Positions 9,565-19,242 of a stretch of 64,000 nucleotides of DNA are shown piece by piece. Source of the stretch: Butyricimonas faecihominis (GTDB lineage: Bacteria > Bacteroidota > Bacteroidia > Bacteroidales > Marinifilaceae); the NCBI RefSeq assembly GCF_033096445.1, contig NZ_AP028155.1, forward strand, positions 811,880 to 875,879, read 5' to 3'. A program made the position numbers and the translations under genes. The notes under the pieces are model-generated. The model saw nothing but the letters and a program-made list of their open reading frames with translations. It ran no database searches and was not told where the DNA came from. Each line of letters opens with the position of its first letter. The stretch's first letter is position 1.

Positions 9565-10725
9565 ATGATGAAAAAGAAAAACATATATGATGATGCGTCT
9601 TTGATCAAAAAGTCGTTGATAAAAGATTTAAGTGATAAGGAGCAAAAGGAATTAGATCAATTGCTGGATGACCAATCCTTACAAGATGTATACAAGGAGT
9701 TGAGTGATCGTGGTTATTTGAAAAAGCAATTTATGGAATACGAGAAGTATTCTTCCCAAAAAGCTTATCGCGAGTTTAAGGAAAGAAGAGGACATTCCGG
9801 ACGAATCAGAATCGTACGTTGGGTTGCTGTGGTTGCCGCCGTGTGGGTGTTGGCATTGGGTGTTACATTATGGATGACTTTTGGGAAGAAAGAAAATGTC
9901 GCTCCACTTCCGGTGGCCTCGAAGATTATTCCGGCTGGGGAGAAAAAAGCTACATTGACGTTAGCGGATGGAACGGAGGTTCACGTTGAGGAAATAACCG
10001 CACAAATATTGCAGGAGAAGGGGATGAATATTGAATATAGGAATGGGGAGATTGTTTATCACAAAAGTGAAGAAAAAACGACAGAGGTTGTTTATAATAA
10101 ACTTGAGGTTCCCCGGGGGGGTGAATGTATGATTAAACTAGATGACGGGACGAAGGTATGGGTAAATGCGGAGACGAAGTTGAAATATCCGGTAACCTTT
10201 GTCGGTGACCGTCGGGAAGTGGTTTTGGAGGGTGAGGCATTTTTTGATGTGGCAAAAAACGAAAAACCTTTTATCGTGAAAACTTCTTTTGGAGATGTAC
10301 GGGTGTTGGGAACAGCCTTTGGAATAAGTGCTTATGCGAGTGAACCGGAAAGTTATACTACTTTGGTAAGGGGTAAAGTGAGCGTTGAGAGAGAGGGGAT
10401 AAAACCTGTTGTTATTTTACCGGGAGAACAGGTAGTGACTTCTAAAGATGGGAAGATGATCAAACAGCAGGTGGATGTTGAAGAGTTCGTGGGATGGAAA
10501 GATGGCATTTACGTGTTCAAGGAGAAGAGTTTGGGTGAGATTATGAAAACTTTGGAAAGATGGTATAACATATCCGTGGATTTCCAAGAGAAGAGTTTGG
10601 TTGATTTGCCATTTACGGGTAATTTGAAACGTTATGATGATATAAATGTATTTTTCGATGCTTTGACTCGTACCGGGGATATGAAGTATCGAGTGGAAGG
10701 AAATCAAGTGATCCTATTTAAATAA
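9565..10725 (+). CDS. FecR family anti-sigma factor of locus A
   Basis: A 386-residue inner-membrane regulator. Residues 1-85 are cytoplasmic and should bind the sigma factor; one membrane helix spans about 86-106. The periplasmic FecR domain (about 172-265) has the patterns VPRGGECMIKLDDGTKVWVN and EGEAFFDVAKNEKPF. The C-terminal DUF4974 domain (about 315-386) probably contacts the STN domain of the SusC protein. It lies 76 bp after the sigma gene and 73 bp before SusC. A second ATG at 9568 is an equally good start. Confidence 0.92.
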   Translation: MMKKKNIYDDASLIKKSLIKDLSDKEQKELDQLLDDQSLQDVYKELSDRGYLKKQFMEYEKYSSQKAYREFKERRGHSGRIRIVRWVAVVAAVWVLALGVTLWMTFGKKENVAPLPVASKIIPAGEKKATLTLADGTEVHVEEITAQILQEKGMNIEYRNGEIVYHKSEEKTTEVVYNKLEVPRGGECMIKLDDGTKVWVNAETKLKYPVTFVGDRREVVLEGEAFFDVAKNEKPFIVKTSFGDVRVLGTAFGISAYASEPESYTTLVRGKVSVEREGIKPVVILPGEQVVTSKDGKMIKQQVDVEEFVGWKDGIYVFKEKSLGEIMKTLERWYNISVDFQEKSLVDLPFTGNLKRYDDINVFFDALTRTGDMKYRVEGNQVILFK

Positions 10726-10729
10726 AAAC

Positions 10730-10774
10730 GAGATAACGGACTACAAATTTCTCAGGTTCGATGTCCATTATCTC
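10730..10774 (+). promoter_or_regulatory. Long hairpin between FecR and SusC
   Basis: Inverted repeat GAGATAACGGAC / GTCCATTATCTC, 12-bp arms with one mismatch and a 21-nt loop, followed by ATTT. It could attenuate or process the transcript between the low-level regulator and the high-level transporter. Nothing shows which. Confidence 0.45.
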
Positions 10775-10798
10775 ATTTAACAAGTAATTTACAAATCT

Positions 10799-13700
10799 AT
10801 GAAAAAAAATCCATTCTTGAGGTGGAAAAGGCTTGTAAAATGTAGAAGCTTTTTTCACGTGATGAGTTTAACACTTATCTTGACATTGAGTAGTTTGTCG
10901 GGATATGGAGCGAAAGCCGTGCGAGACACTATTTCTTTGAATTTGCAAGAAGTGAAATTAGAGAGGTTCGTGGAAGTGATGAAACAAAAGACAGGATTGA
11001 ATTTCCTGTATAATTCATTGCTGTTTAAAGATGCGAAACTAATTTCCGTGACAGCAAACGGGGAGAATTGGGAATCCGTGTTGAGGAAAGTTCTAGAGAA
11101 GGAAGGTTTCACGTATGACGTGAAGGATGAGATTGTAGTGATCAAACGGAAGGTTGAGAATGATCATGACAAGTTGGTCATTGTTAAGGGACAAGTTGTT
11201 GATTCAAAGAAAGAACCACTTCCGGGAGTAACCGTGTTATTGAAGGGAATGACCATCGGAACTGTGACGGATTCCAAAGGAAATTTTTCAATTCGGGTTC
11301 CTCAAGGTGTGGATTCTTTGATTGTCAGTTTTATCGGTATGCAGACCGAATATCTGAAACTTGAAAAAGATAAGTTGGAATACACGGTTGTTATGAAGGA
11401 AGATGTGACTCAGTTGGGAGAGGTTGTTGTGACTGGTTATCAGGAATTTGATAAGACCAGAATGGCTGGTTCTGTTTCTTCTATTAAAGCAGAAGATTTG
11501 CATTTCAGTGGAACTAATACGTTGGAACAGGCATTACAGGGGCGATTACCGGGTGTTGTTATCACAAATACAAGTGGACTGGTCGGGGTACGGCAAAAAA
11601 CAAGAGTTCGGGGAACTTCGACGTTGTTAGGTAGCCAGGAGCCGATTTGGGTCGTGGATGGGATTATTCAAGAAGATCCACTTCCGTTTGATGCGCAAAC
11701 CTTTAATAGTGTAGGAGAAATTAATTCAGATAACTTTGATTATATCCGGAATTTTGTAGGTAGTTCAATTTCGTGGTTGAATCCTAGTGATATCGAGAGT
11801 ATTACAGTCTTGAAAGATGCTTCTTCTACTGCAATTTATGGGGTCCGGGCAGCTAATGGTGTAATTGTCATTAAGACAAAACGAGGAAAAACGGGAGCCG
11901 CTTCAATTTCTTATTCTGCTTCTTTGAATGTGGCAGAACAAGTTACTTACGATAAATTGGAACTGATGAATTCTAAAGAACGAGTTGCGGTGTCTCGTGA
12001 AATATTTCAAAGAGGTTTAACAGCTTCTTGGACAAATAATAATATTGGTTATGCCGGGGTATTAAAGCAGTATTTGGATAAAGAAATTTCTGGAGATGAG
12101 TTTGAGCGGCGTGTTGCTAAGTTGGAAACAACAAATACGGATTGGTTTGATATTCTTTTTCGTAATCCATTCAGTCACAATCACTCGATTTCTGTTTCCG
12201 GTGGTAGTGAAGATATACGTTATTATACATCTTTATCGTATAATTCCACCAAGGGAACTGCTGTCGGAAATGATTCTGAGTCTTATGGAGCGAATGTGGG
12301 GTTGGATATGACGGTAACGAATAAATTTAGGGCTTCTTTCTCGTTGTCTGGATCTCATGGAACGACAAAAGGTTTTACTATCGTTAATCCTTATGAATAT
12401 GCCACTAAGACAAACCGAGCAATAGCGGCTTATGAAGATAATGGAGATTTGTCTTATTACCAAAAAGAAAGTGGTTATTTGTTTAATATTATTAATGAAA
12501 GAGATGAATCGGGAACTTCTAATAAAACTTTTTCTCTTAACTCGAATTTGAATTTGAATTATGATTTTACGGAATCTTTGAAGTTTCAGATGCTAGGAAG
12601 TGTGAATGTAGCTTCAGTTATAGGAGAAGCTTGGGCTACGGAAAGAACAGAATATATAGCTAAAATTCGGTGGTATGATTATGGCGTTTACAAGGCTGTT
12701 GATGCTGAATATAAAAATTCACAACTTCCTGTGGGAGGTGAGTATAGTCAGGATGAGAACAAATCGGTATCTTGGAATTGGAGAAATTCTCTTTCTTATG
12801 ATAAAGTATTTAATGGGAAACACGCTTTAACAACCATGTTGGGAGTTGAATTAAGTAGTACAAAGAATACAGGTTATTCTTCAACAACATATGGTTATTT
12901 AAAATATAGGGGAAAATCATTTGCCCAAGTTCCGATAGTTCGGACTAATCCGTATGGTAATACTCAATCTGCAAATGAGTTATTGGAAAAATTTACTCGT
13001 AAGATTACAGATAAGAAAACTAATCAATTTGGGGCCTATTTAACAATGAATTATGCTTATGATGGAAAGTATGTGGTTAATTTTAGTGTACGATTAGATG
13101 CATCCAATCGTTTTGGCCGTTATGCCAATGAAAATTTTAACCCAGTATGGGCAGGAGGACTTCGTTGGAATGTTTCTAGGGAGACTTGGTTTAACAAGCA
13201 AAATATCGTGTCAGATTTAAGTTTACGTTTTAGTTATGGTTATCAAAGAAATATGGCAACTAATTATAGTCCATCTTTGATTGTAAAGGTTCCTACTGGG
13301 TCTGCTAGTGAAATCACAGATCAAAATACAGGAGATGATTTACTTGAAATTAGTTCTCTCCCGTATGAAGATTTGCGTTGGGAGAAAACTTCTTCGTACA
13401 ATTATGGGGTAGATATGGGCTTGTTTCAGAATAAAATTCGTGTTGGTTTTGAATATTACTTGAAGAAAGGAAAAGATATGATTACTTCCTTATTAGTACC
13501 TCGGGAATATGGTATAGAGAATATGCCAGTGAATGGTGGGAGCATGAATAATTCTGGTTGGGAATTAAGTGTAAGTTTTACCCCTGTACGAACAAAGAAT
13601 TTTACTTGGGATATGGGACTGAATACATCCAAGAATAATAATAAGATCACGGAAGTCGGGATACAGAATCTAACCTGGAGAACGGTTGTAGGTGGAGAGT

Positions 13701-14374
13701 ATTACAAAAAGGGTTATCCTGTTTCTTCATTTTGGGCTTTTGACTGTGAGGGGATAGATCAACAAACTGGTTATCCAATTATTAATTTGGACGTACACGA
13801 TGGAAGTGACCCATTGAATGATCCTACTGCTTATATGAGGTATGCCGGGAAATTGGATCCGGATTTTACGGGGGGATTAACTATGTCTTTTAGATACAAA
13901 CAATTATCTTTATCCACCAATTTTTATTTACAAGTTGGAGGTAAAAAGTTTTTAATGACTGCTTATGAGTCACAAACACTTCCTTCTGAATATGAGAATC
14001 TATCTTCTGAGTTGAATAATCGTTGGAAACCGGGGGATACGAATGCAAAATTCCCGGGATTGCCAGATAAAAATGTTGTAAATTCTTTGCTTCCGGATAC
14101 TAAGACATACACAAATGTTTACGAGATGTATAATTACAGTAATGTACGGGTAGTGAATGCTTCGTCATTAAAATGTAATAGTATTGCATTGAATTATTCT
14201 TTCCCGGAGCAATTAGCAAAACGTTTTGGAGTAAAATATATTAGTATGGGTGCAAGTATGTCTAACCCTTTTACTATTGCTAGTAAGGATTTCAAGGGAC
14301 GGAATCCCGAGGTTGCAACGGGAGCACAACCGGTGACCAGTTCGTATTCGTTTAATCTTAGTGTAACTTTTTAG
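10799..14374 (+). CDS. SusC/RagA TonB-dependent transporter with STN domain (locus A)
   Basis: A 1191-residue outer-membrane transporter. In order it has a signal peptide (to about residue 38), an STN signalling domain (about 45-115), a carboxypeptidase-regulatory-like domain (about 127-202, VKGQVVDSKKEPLPGVTV), a plug beginning at EVVVTGYQ, then a 22-strand-type barrel ending in NLSVTF. SusC proteins import large ligands, gated by a SusD lid and powered by TonB. The STN domain implies that it also signals to the FecR protein just upstream. The four secreted peptidase-like proteins that follow suggest peptides as ligand; this is inference. The barrel part is more AT-rich than the flanking genes. 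Confidence 0.93.
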   Translation: MKKNPFLRWKRLVKCRSFFHVMSLTLILTLSSLSGYGAKAVRDTISLNLQEVKLERFVEVMKQKTGLNFLYNSLLFKDAKLISVTANGENWESVLRKVLEKEGFTYDVKDEIVVIKRKVENDHDKLVIVKGQVVDSKKEPLPGVTVLLKGMTIGTVTDSKGNFSIRVPQGVDSLIVSFIGMQTEYLKLEKDKLEYTVVMKEDVTQLGEVVVTGYQEFDKTRMAGSVSSIKAEDLHFSGTNTLEQALQGRLPGVVITNTSGLVGVRQKTRVRGTSTLLGSQEPIWVVDGIIQEDPLPFDAQTFNSVGEINSDNFDYIRNFVGSSISWLNPSDIESITVLKDASSTAIYGVRAANGVIVIKTKRGKTGAASISYSASLNVAEQVTYDKLELMNSKERVAVSREIFQRGLTASWTNNNIGYAGVLKQYLDKEISGDEFERRVAKLETTNTDWFDILFRNPFSHNHSISVSGGSEDIRYYTSLSYNSTKGTAVGNDSESYGANVGLDMTVTNKFRASFSLSGSHGTTKGFTIVNPYEYATKTNRAIAAYEDNGDLSYYQKESGYLFNIINERDESGTSNKTFSLNSNLNLNYDFTESLKFQMLGSVNVASVIGEAWATERTEYIAKIRWYDYGVYKAVDAEYKNSQLPVGGEYSQDENKSVSWNWRNSLSYDKVFNGKHALTTMLGVELSSTKNTGYSSTTYGYLKYRGKSFAQVPIVRTNPYGNTQSANELLEKFTRKITDKKTNQFGAYLTMNYAYDGKYVVNFSVRLDASNRFGRYANENFNPVWAGGLRWNVSRETWFNKQNIVSDLSLRFSYGYQRNMATNYSPSLIVKVPTGSASEITDQNTGDDLLEISSLPYEDLRWEKTSSYNYGVDMGLFQNKIRVGFEYYLKKGKDMITSLLVPREYGIENMPVNGGSMNNSGWELSVSFTPVRTKNFTWDMGLNTSKNNNKITEVGIQNLTWRTVVGGEYYKKGYPVSSFWAFDCEGIDQQTGYPIINLDVHDGSDPLNDPTAYMRYAGKLDPDFTGGLTMSFRYKQLSLSTNFYLQVGGKKFLMTAYESQTLPSEYENLSSELNNRWKPGDTNAKFPGLPDKNVVNSLLPDTKTYTNVYEMYNYSNVRVVNASSLKCNSIALNYSFPEQLAKRFGVKYISMGASMSNPFTIASKDFKGRNPEVATGAQPVTSSYSFNLSVTF

Positions 14375-14379
14375 TTGAT

Positions 14380-15843
14380 ATGATTATGAAAAATAACTTA
14401 TATGTATGGCTTTGGGGAATTTTATTTATCTGTTCTTCTTGTCATGATTTCTTTAAAGAATCAAGTCAAGATGAGATAAAACCGTCTACGGTAGAAGATT
14501 TACGCTCCGTGATGTACAAGGAGGCTTATCCTTATCAGTTTGCATCAGATAGTTATTTGATGTTATTGACAGATGAAATACAATGTAATGGTTCTTTGAA
14601 TGAAATGTATGCAACAAAACATGAAAACGGAACTCCTGTGTTTACTTTTAATCCAATGATGTTTGACGGGGGAGAATCGTTTCCGGATGATGTAAACTCG
14701 TGGAAAGTGTATTACGAGAAGATTATGGGATGTAACGTGATTATTGATTATATTCCAGAGGTGTCCGGAACTGAGCAGGAAAAGAATGCGTTACTTGGGC
14801 AAGCAATTTTATTACGAGGATTTTATTATTTGAAATTAGCAATGATTTATTGTCAAGCTTATAATGCGGAAGGTGTTGATCCCAAAACGGCATTGGGAGT
14901 ACCTTTGATATTAACGATGGACTTGACTGATGATTATCCTGAACGATCTTCATTAGAGACCTTGTATGGACAGGTAGAAGAGGATTTGTTAACAGTAACT
15001 TCTTTATTAGAAGAAAATTATGAGCCGGATAATGTTTACCGGGTAGGAAATATAGCTGCTTACGTATTACTTTCTCGTTTTTATTTGTTTCGTGGAAGTG
15101 ATGAAGATTTGGATAAAGCGATTCAGTATGCCCAAATGGCAATAGAACAAGGTCCGATGTTAACACGTTTGTCTATGTTGGTAGGAACAGACAAAAGTAT
15201 TTATGATAGTGATGCTAGTTCAGAAGTTGTTTGGTGTTATGGGGGTAAATCTTTTTATAATTCTAGTTCTCCCTATTTTTTCACCCAATCTTATCAAGAG
15301 ATTGTTCCTTGGGATGTATCGTCTCAATTGTTGGGTGCATATGGAACAAATGATTTAAGGGATGATGTTTATTTTAGTACAGACTTTGTTAGAGGAACTT
15401 ATGGAAGTAAGATCGGTTATAATTCTTCATATGGTGGTGACCACGGTATTCGTATGGCTGAAGCTTATTTAAACCGGGCAGAAGCATTAACCCGTCGTTT
15501 CATGACAAAAGGCGATGAAAATGATCGGGTACAGGCATTGAATGATTTGAATACATTGAGAGAGACTAGATATGTTGCCGGGACTTATGTAGATGAAGAG
15601 ATTACGAATGCGCAGGATTTATTGGATTTTTGTGTGAATGAACGTAGATTGGAGTTATGTATGGAGGAAGGCTTCCGTTGGTTTGATATTAAACGTTTTG
15701 GTTTATCTGTGACTCATAGATATATTGATAGTGAAGGAACAGAACGGGAATATGTATTGGAAAGTAACTCTTTATTGTATGCTTTACCTATCCCGTATGA
15801 TGCAATGGAACGAAATTATAAATTAAAACAAAATCCCAGATAA
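14380..15843 (+). CDS. RagB/SusD family surface lipoprotein (locus A)
   Basis: A 487-residue lipoprotein with a lipobox ending in Cys21 (ICSSC), which should sit on the cell surface as the ligand-binding lid of the SusC protein encoded 5 bp upstream. Typical SusD features are helical TPR-like segments (RGFYYLKLAMIYCQAYN, AEAYLNRAEAL) and the C-terminal motif NERRLELCMEEGFRWFDIKRFGL, here split as NERRLELCMEEG and RWFDIKRFG. The in-frame ATG at 14386 is an equally possible start. The lipoprotein gene that follows begins 3 bp after its stop, so the genes are co-transcribed. Confidence 0.92.
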   Translation: MIMKNNLYVWLWGILFICSSCHDFFKESSQDEIKPSTVEDLRSVMYKEAYPYQFASDSYLMLLTDEIQCNGSLNEMYATKHENGTPVFTFNPMMFDGGESFPDDVNSWKVYYEKIMGCNVIIDYIPEVSGTEQEKNALLGQAILLRGFYYLKLAMIYCQAYNAEGVDPKTALGVPLILTMDLTDDYPERSSLETLYGQVEEDLLTVTSLLEENYEPDNVYRVGNIAAYVLLSRFYLFRGSDEDLDKAIQYAQMAIEQGPMLTRLSMLVGTDKSIYDSDASSEVVWCYGGKSFYNSSSPYFFTQSYQEIVPWDVSSQLLGAYGTNDLRDDVYFSTDFVRGTYGSKIGYNSSYGGDHGIRMAEAYLNRAEALTRRFMTKGDENDRVQALNDLNTLRETRYVAGTYVDEEITNAQDLLDFCVNERRLELCMEEGFRWFDIKRFGLSVTHRYIDSEGTEREYVLESNSLLYALPIPYDAMERNYKLKQNPR

Positions 15844-15846
15844 AAT

Positions 15847-16812
15847 ATGAAATGGAGTTATTTTTATATCGAATTATTGTTTTTGTCAATATTGACAGTT
15901 TCATGTTACGATGAAAAGGATTTGGAACCTTCAAATATAGTTTCCAGTTATTCTGTTCCTCAAGGGACACATGATTATGATGATGTAATTGTAGATATTT
16001 ATGATCAATATAGTAGTTGTTTATTATATAAGTTTACAGACAAGGATACTTATTGGACTCCTTCCGGTTGGATGAATGGAAGTTTGGGAGAAGAGGGAAC
16101 AAATGGTTACATTGTAACTCCGGCAGACGAGAATTATGTTGGTCAACAAGTAGATTTACTTCAAAATGCATGGTTTTCTTTCTATTCGGATGAGTTTTTG
16201 AAAGAATTCTTACCCGTAAAAATTATGCTTTGTTCTAATATAGACTCTGTATATGCAGAATATGATTTTTCTGAAGGTTTTAAAGTGATATACAAAGGAA
16301 AGGGAGTAAATGCTTGGTATAATTACGATAATATATGTGTATCTTATGGTAATGAAACTGTGATACAGATGACGAAAGAGGATACTTTAGCTTTCCGGAG
16401 GAAAATAAATCAGATTTTTATAGAGAGTATGATTGGGAGAGGTAAAACTTCACCTACGAAAGAATTTGAGGAAGTTACAAACTATAAAACAGATGGTATC
16501 AATAGTATGAGTCCTGTGGAATTATGGAAATTAGGAGTTCCGTGTGCTAGTCTGAAGACCTATAGTGTTTCGGTTGAAACAGATTGGACGAGTTTCTTGA
16601 TGATGATGATAACTTTTAGTGAGGAATTTTTAACAAGAACTCCCGAATATTTCAATGAATGGGATCATTCTATGGCGAACTGGGATGGTATCTTGAATCC
16701 GGCAAAAGATGTAAACGGTCTTTTGAAAAAGCGGTATGATATGGTGCGGGATTATTTTATCGAGAATTATAACATGGATTTGCAAAAAATAGGCAATGAA
16801 TTAAATCGTTAG
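15847..16812 (+). CDS. Peptidase_Mx1-like lipoprotein lacking zinc ligands
   Basis: A 321-residue lipoprotein (LTVSC, Cys20). Its plan resembles the putative zinc-binding metallopeptidase lipoproteins (Peptidase_Mx1 type) usually found next to SusCD pairs. The resemblance is clearest in the C-terminal KKRYDMVRDYFIENYNMDL and in the PTKEF-VT pattern at 203-211. Where such proteins carry an HExxH-type site before that pattern, this one reads INQIFIESMIG (187-197) with no histidine, so it is probably not a peptidase but a binding or scaffold protein. The family match was made from memory without an alignment. It sits between SusD and an intact zincin, 3 bp and 1 bp from its neighbours. Confidence 0.6.
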   Translation: MKWSYFYIELLFLSILTVSCYDEKDLEPSNIVSSYSVPQGTHDYDDVIVDIYDQYSSCLLYKFTDKDTYWTPSGWMNGSLGEEGTNGYIVTPADENYVGQQVDLLQNAWFSFYSDEFLKEFLPVKIMLCSNIDSVYAEYDFSEGFKVIYKGKGVNAWYNYDNICVSYGNETVIQMTKEDTLAFRRKINQIFIESMIGRGKTSPTKEFEEVTNYKTDGINSMSPVELWKLGVPCASLKTYSVSVETDWTSFLMMMITFSEEFLTRTPEYFNEWDHSMANWDGILNPAKDVNGLLKKRYDMVRDYFIENYNMDLQKIGNELNR

Positions 16813-16813
16813 T

Positions 16814-19231
16814 ATGAAATATTTGTTGATTATATTGTTTTCCCTGTACGTATTAAGTAGCGGGGCTGAGAATCGTGTGGTTCAGAAAGAGGATGAGAAA
16901 GAGGTGTCTATAGATGAATTTATTCATAAAGATACCCCGAAAGATGCCGGGTTCTTTCATGTTTATGTACAGGATGGAAGATATTATCTGGAAGTACCGG
17001 ATGATAAACTTGAACGGGATATTCTGGTGGCCGTAACGATCATAAAGGGAACGGCACAGAAAGAGCGGAGTACGGATGCTCGTTTCGGGTATGGCGGGGA
17101 CTCCGTGTATGATCGGTTGATTCGTTTTATCAAGAATCAGGATAGAATTGAAATTGTATCTCCTCAGGTATTTTACCTGGGAGATACTCCCGCCTTGTAT
17201 GATGATTATATTAAAAATGTGATCTCTCCCGTGATGTATTCTTTGGAGATTAAAGCCAAATCTGCCGATAGTTATTTGGTAGATATTACCGATTTGTTTC
17301 TGAGTGATTGTGATTTGTTTTCCTTGAAAGGAGCGAAGGTAGCCTTAAAATTAGGCGGTTATCAGCAGGAGCAGTCCTATGCTTTGGATGTAAAAGCTTT
17401 TCCGGAAAATATAAATTTCCGTTCCATGCGTGGTTATGCTGTTGACGGGGAAGTGAAGGATGGTGGGTACACTTCTTCTCTTTGGGAGGTGGGGGCGTCA
17501 TGGTTTCTTTTACCGGAGAAACCGATGAGACAAAGAATGTTTGATGATCGGGTGGGGTATTTTACCTTCGTGTTGGATGGGATGACGAAACGGAATGACC
17601 AGATGGAAAAAGCGGCATTTGCAACTCGTTGGCGTTTGGAGCCGAAACCGGAGGATATGGAAAAATATTTGCGTGGAGAACTTGTGGAACCCGTGAAACC
17701 GATTGTTTTCTATATTGATCGGGCAACCCCGGAATATTTGGTGCCTTATTTTATAAAAGCGGTAAATGCGTGGCAGGGTGCTTTTGAGAAAGCCGGATTT
17801 AAGAATGCGATTTACGGAAAGTTAGCCCCCTCGCCGGAGGAAGACCCTGAATATAGCGAAGGTGATATTCGTTATCCGTTAGTATCGTACAAAGCCTCCC
17901 CGATTCCGAATGCTTACGGTCCGATGGTGTTTGACCCTCGATCCGGGGAAATTATCACCTCGCATATTGCAATATTTCATTCGGTTCTGGATTTGTTACA
18001 ACGTTGGTATTTCGTGATGTGTGGGGCGGTTGATTCCCGTGCAAGAGAATACCCTCTAAGCCATGAGGTAATGGGAGAACTGGCGGCAACCGTGTTGACT
18101 CATGAAGTGGGACATACGTTAGGACTTCGGCATAATTTTATCGGTAGTACGGCCTATCCGGTGGATAGTTTGCGTAGCAAGGCTTTTATCCGTGAACATG
18201 GTTTGGGAACTTCCATTATGGATTATCAACGTTTTAATTATTTGGCACAACCGGAAGATGGTTTGGAACCGCAAGATTTATTGCCTCGTATCGGGATATA
18301 CGACGAGTTTGCGATAGAATGGGGGTATCGTTGTTTTCAGGAGACAAATAATCTGGTGGAAAATGATTTGAAGTTACGTGCTTGGGTGGATGAAAAGCGG
18401 AAGGACCCGAAGATGTTTTATATCGTGGAAACGGATTATAGTGATCCCCGAGTACAATCTGAAGATAGTGGGGATGACATCATCAAGGCGAATCGCTTGG
18501 GAATGAAAAATTTGAAATATATCATGGAGCATCTGGAAGAATGGACAAAAACGAGTGATCCGGATTATTACGCTTTACGAAGACGCTATCTTTCCGTGTT
18601 GAGTCAGTACCAGAATTACGTGAACCACGTGATCCGTTACGTGGGTGGTAGTTATACGGATAACCCGACGAGGGAAGAAGAGAGTTTAACGGTGTATCAA
18701 CCTGTACCTAAGGAAAAGGAAGAGGAGGCACTTGCTTTCTTGGAAGAATACGTGTGTCGGGAACCGGAATGGCTTTTTCGGCCCAATTTAATGGAAAAGA
18801 CCGGTATTAATTTTGAATATTATGAGCAGGAACCGGCCAATAGTATGATAACTAAATTGTTATTAAAGTATTCGATATTACATAAAAACCGGCAATTAAA
18901 CCCGGATGGTTTGACTATTGACGAGTTGCTGGATCGTATGTACGTGACTCTCTTTGAAGAAAAGGGTAGGAGTGGAGAATTATCCCGGTATGACAGGGCA
19001 TTGCAAAAGGGATTTGTGCAGGATCTTGTCGTGAACGGGGAGAATCCGACGACTTTATTTAACGGGGTTGGAGTTCGTATCAAGCAACTGGTTTCGAAAA
19101 TAAAACAATATGTGTTGACCGCCTCGGGGGAGGGACAAGATGCGTTGACGGTCAGTCACTACAAAACACTTTATAATTTTATTACTCTGTGGGAGAGCGG
19201 AAAGAATAAGTCATTGATTGAATTGAACTAA
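16814..19231 (+). CDS. Zinc-dependent metalloprotease, DUF5117/DUF5118 type (intact)
   Basis: An 805-residue secreted zincin with signal peptide (to about residue 18). The catalytic motif HEVGHTLGLRH begins at H430, giving three zinc histidines (430, 434, 440) and the base E431. The Met-turn follows in SIMDY. The N-terminal half matches the DUF5118/DUF5117 domains found in Bacteroidota proteases, and the length fits. It probably cuts proteins or peptides in the periplasm or at the outer membrane. The start lies 1 bp after the preceding stop. A paralogue without the catalytic residues follows after 11 bp. Confidence 0.9.
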   Translation: MKYLLIILFSLYVLSSGAENRVVQKEDEKEVSIDEFIHKDTPKDAGFFHVYVQDGRYYLEVPDDKLERDILVAVTIIKGTAQKERSTDARFGYGGDSVYDRLIRFIKNQDRIEIVSPQVFYLGDTPALYDDYIKNVISPVMYSLEIKAKSADSYLVDITDLFLSDCDLFSLKGAKVALKLGGYQQEQSYALDVKAFPENINFRSMRGYAVDGEVKDGGYTSSLWEVGASWFLLPEKPMRQRMFDDRVGYFTFVLDGMTKRNDQMEKAAFATRWRLEPKPEDMEKYLRGELVEPVKPIVFYIDRATPEYLVPYFIKAVNAWQGAFEKAGFKNAIYGKLAPSPEEDPEYSEGDIRYPLVSYKASPIPNAYGPMVFDPRSGEIITSHIAIFHSVLDLLQRWYFVMCGAVDSRAREYPLSHEVMGELAATVLTHEVGHTLGLRHNFIGSTAYPVDSLRSKAFIREHGLGTSIMDYQRFNYLAQPEDGLEPQDLLPRIGIYDEFAIEWGYRCFQETNNLVENDLKLRAWVDEKRKDPKMFYIVETDYSDPRVQSEDSGDDIIKANRLGMKNLKYIMEHLEEWTKTSDPDYYALRRRYLSVLSQYQNYVNHVIRYVGGSYTDNPTREEESLTVYQPVPKEKEEEALAFLEEYVCREPEWLFRPNLMEKTGINFEYYEQEPANSMITKLLLKYSILHKNRQLNPDGLTIDELLDRMYVTLFEEKGRSGELSRYDRALQKGFVQDLVVNGENPTTLFNGVGVRIKQLVSKIKQYVLTASGEGQDALTVSHYKTLYNFITLWESGKNKSLIELN

Positions 19232-19242
19232 ATATATTAGGG

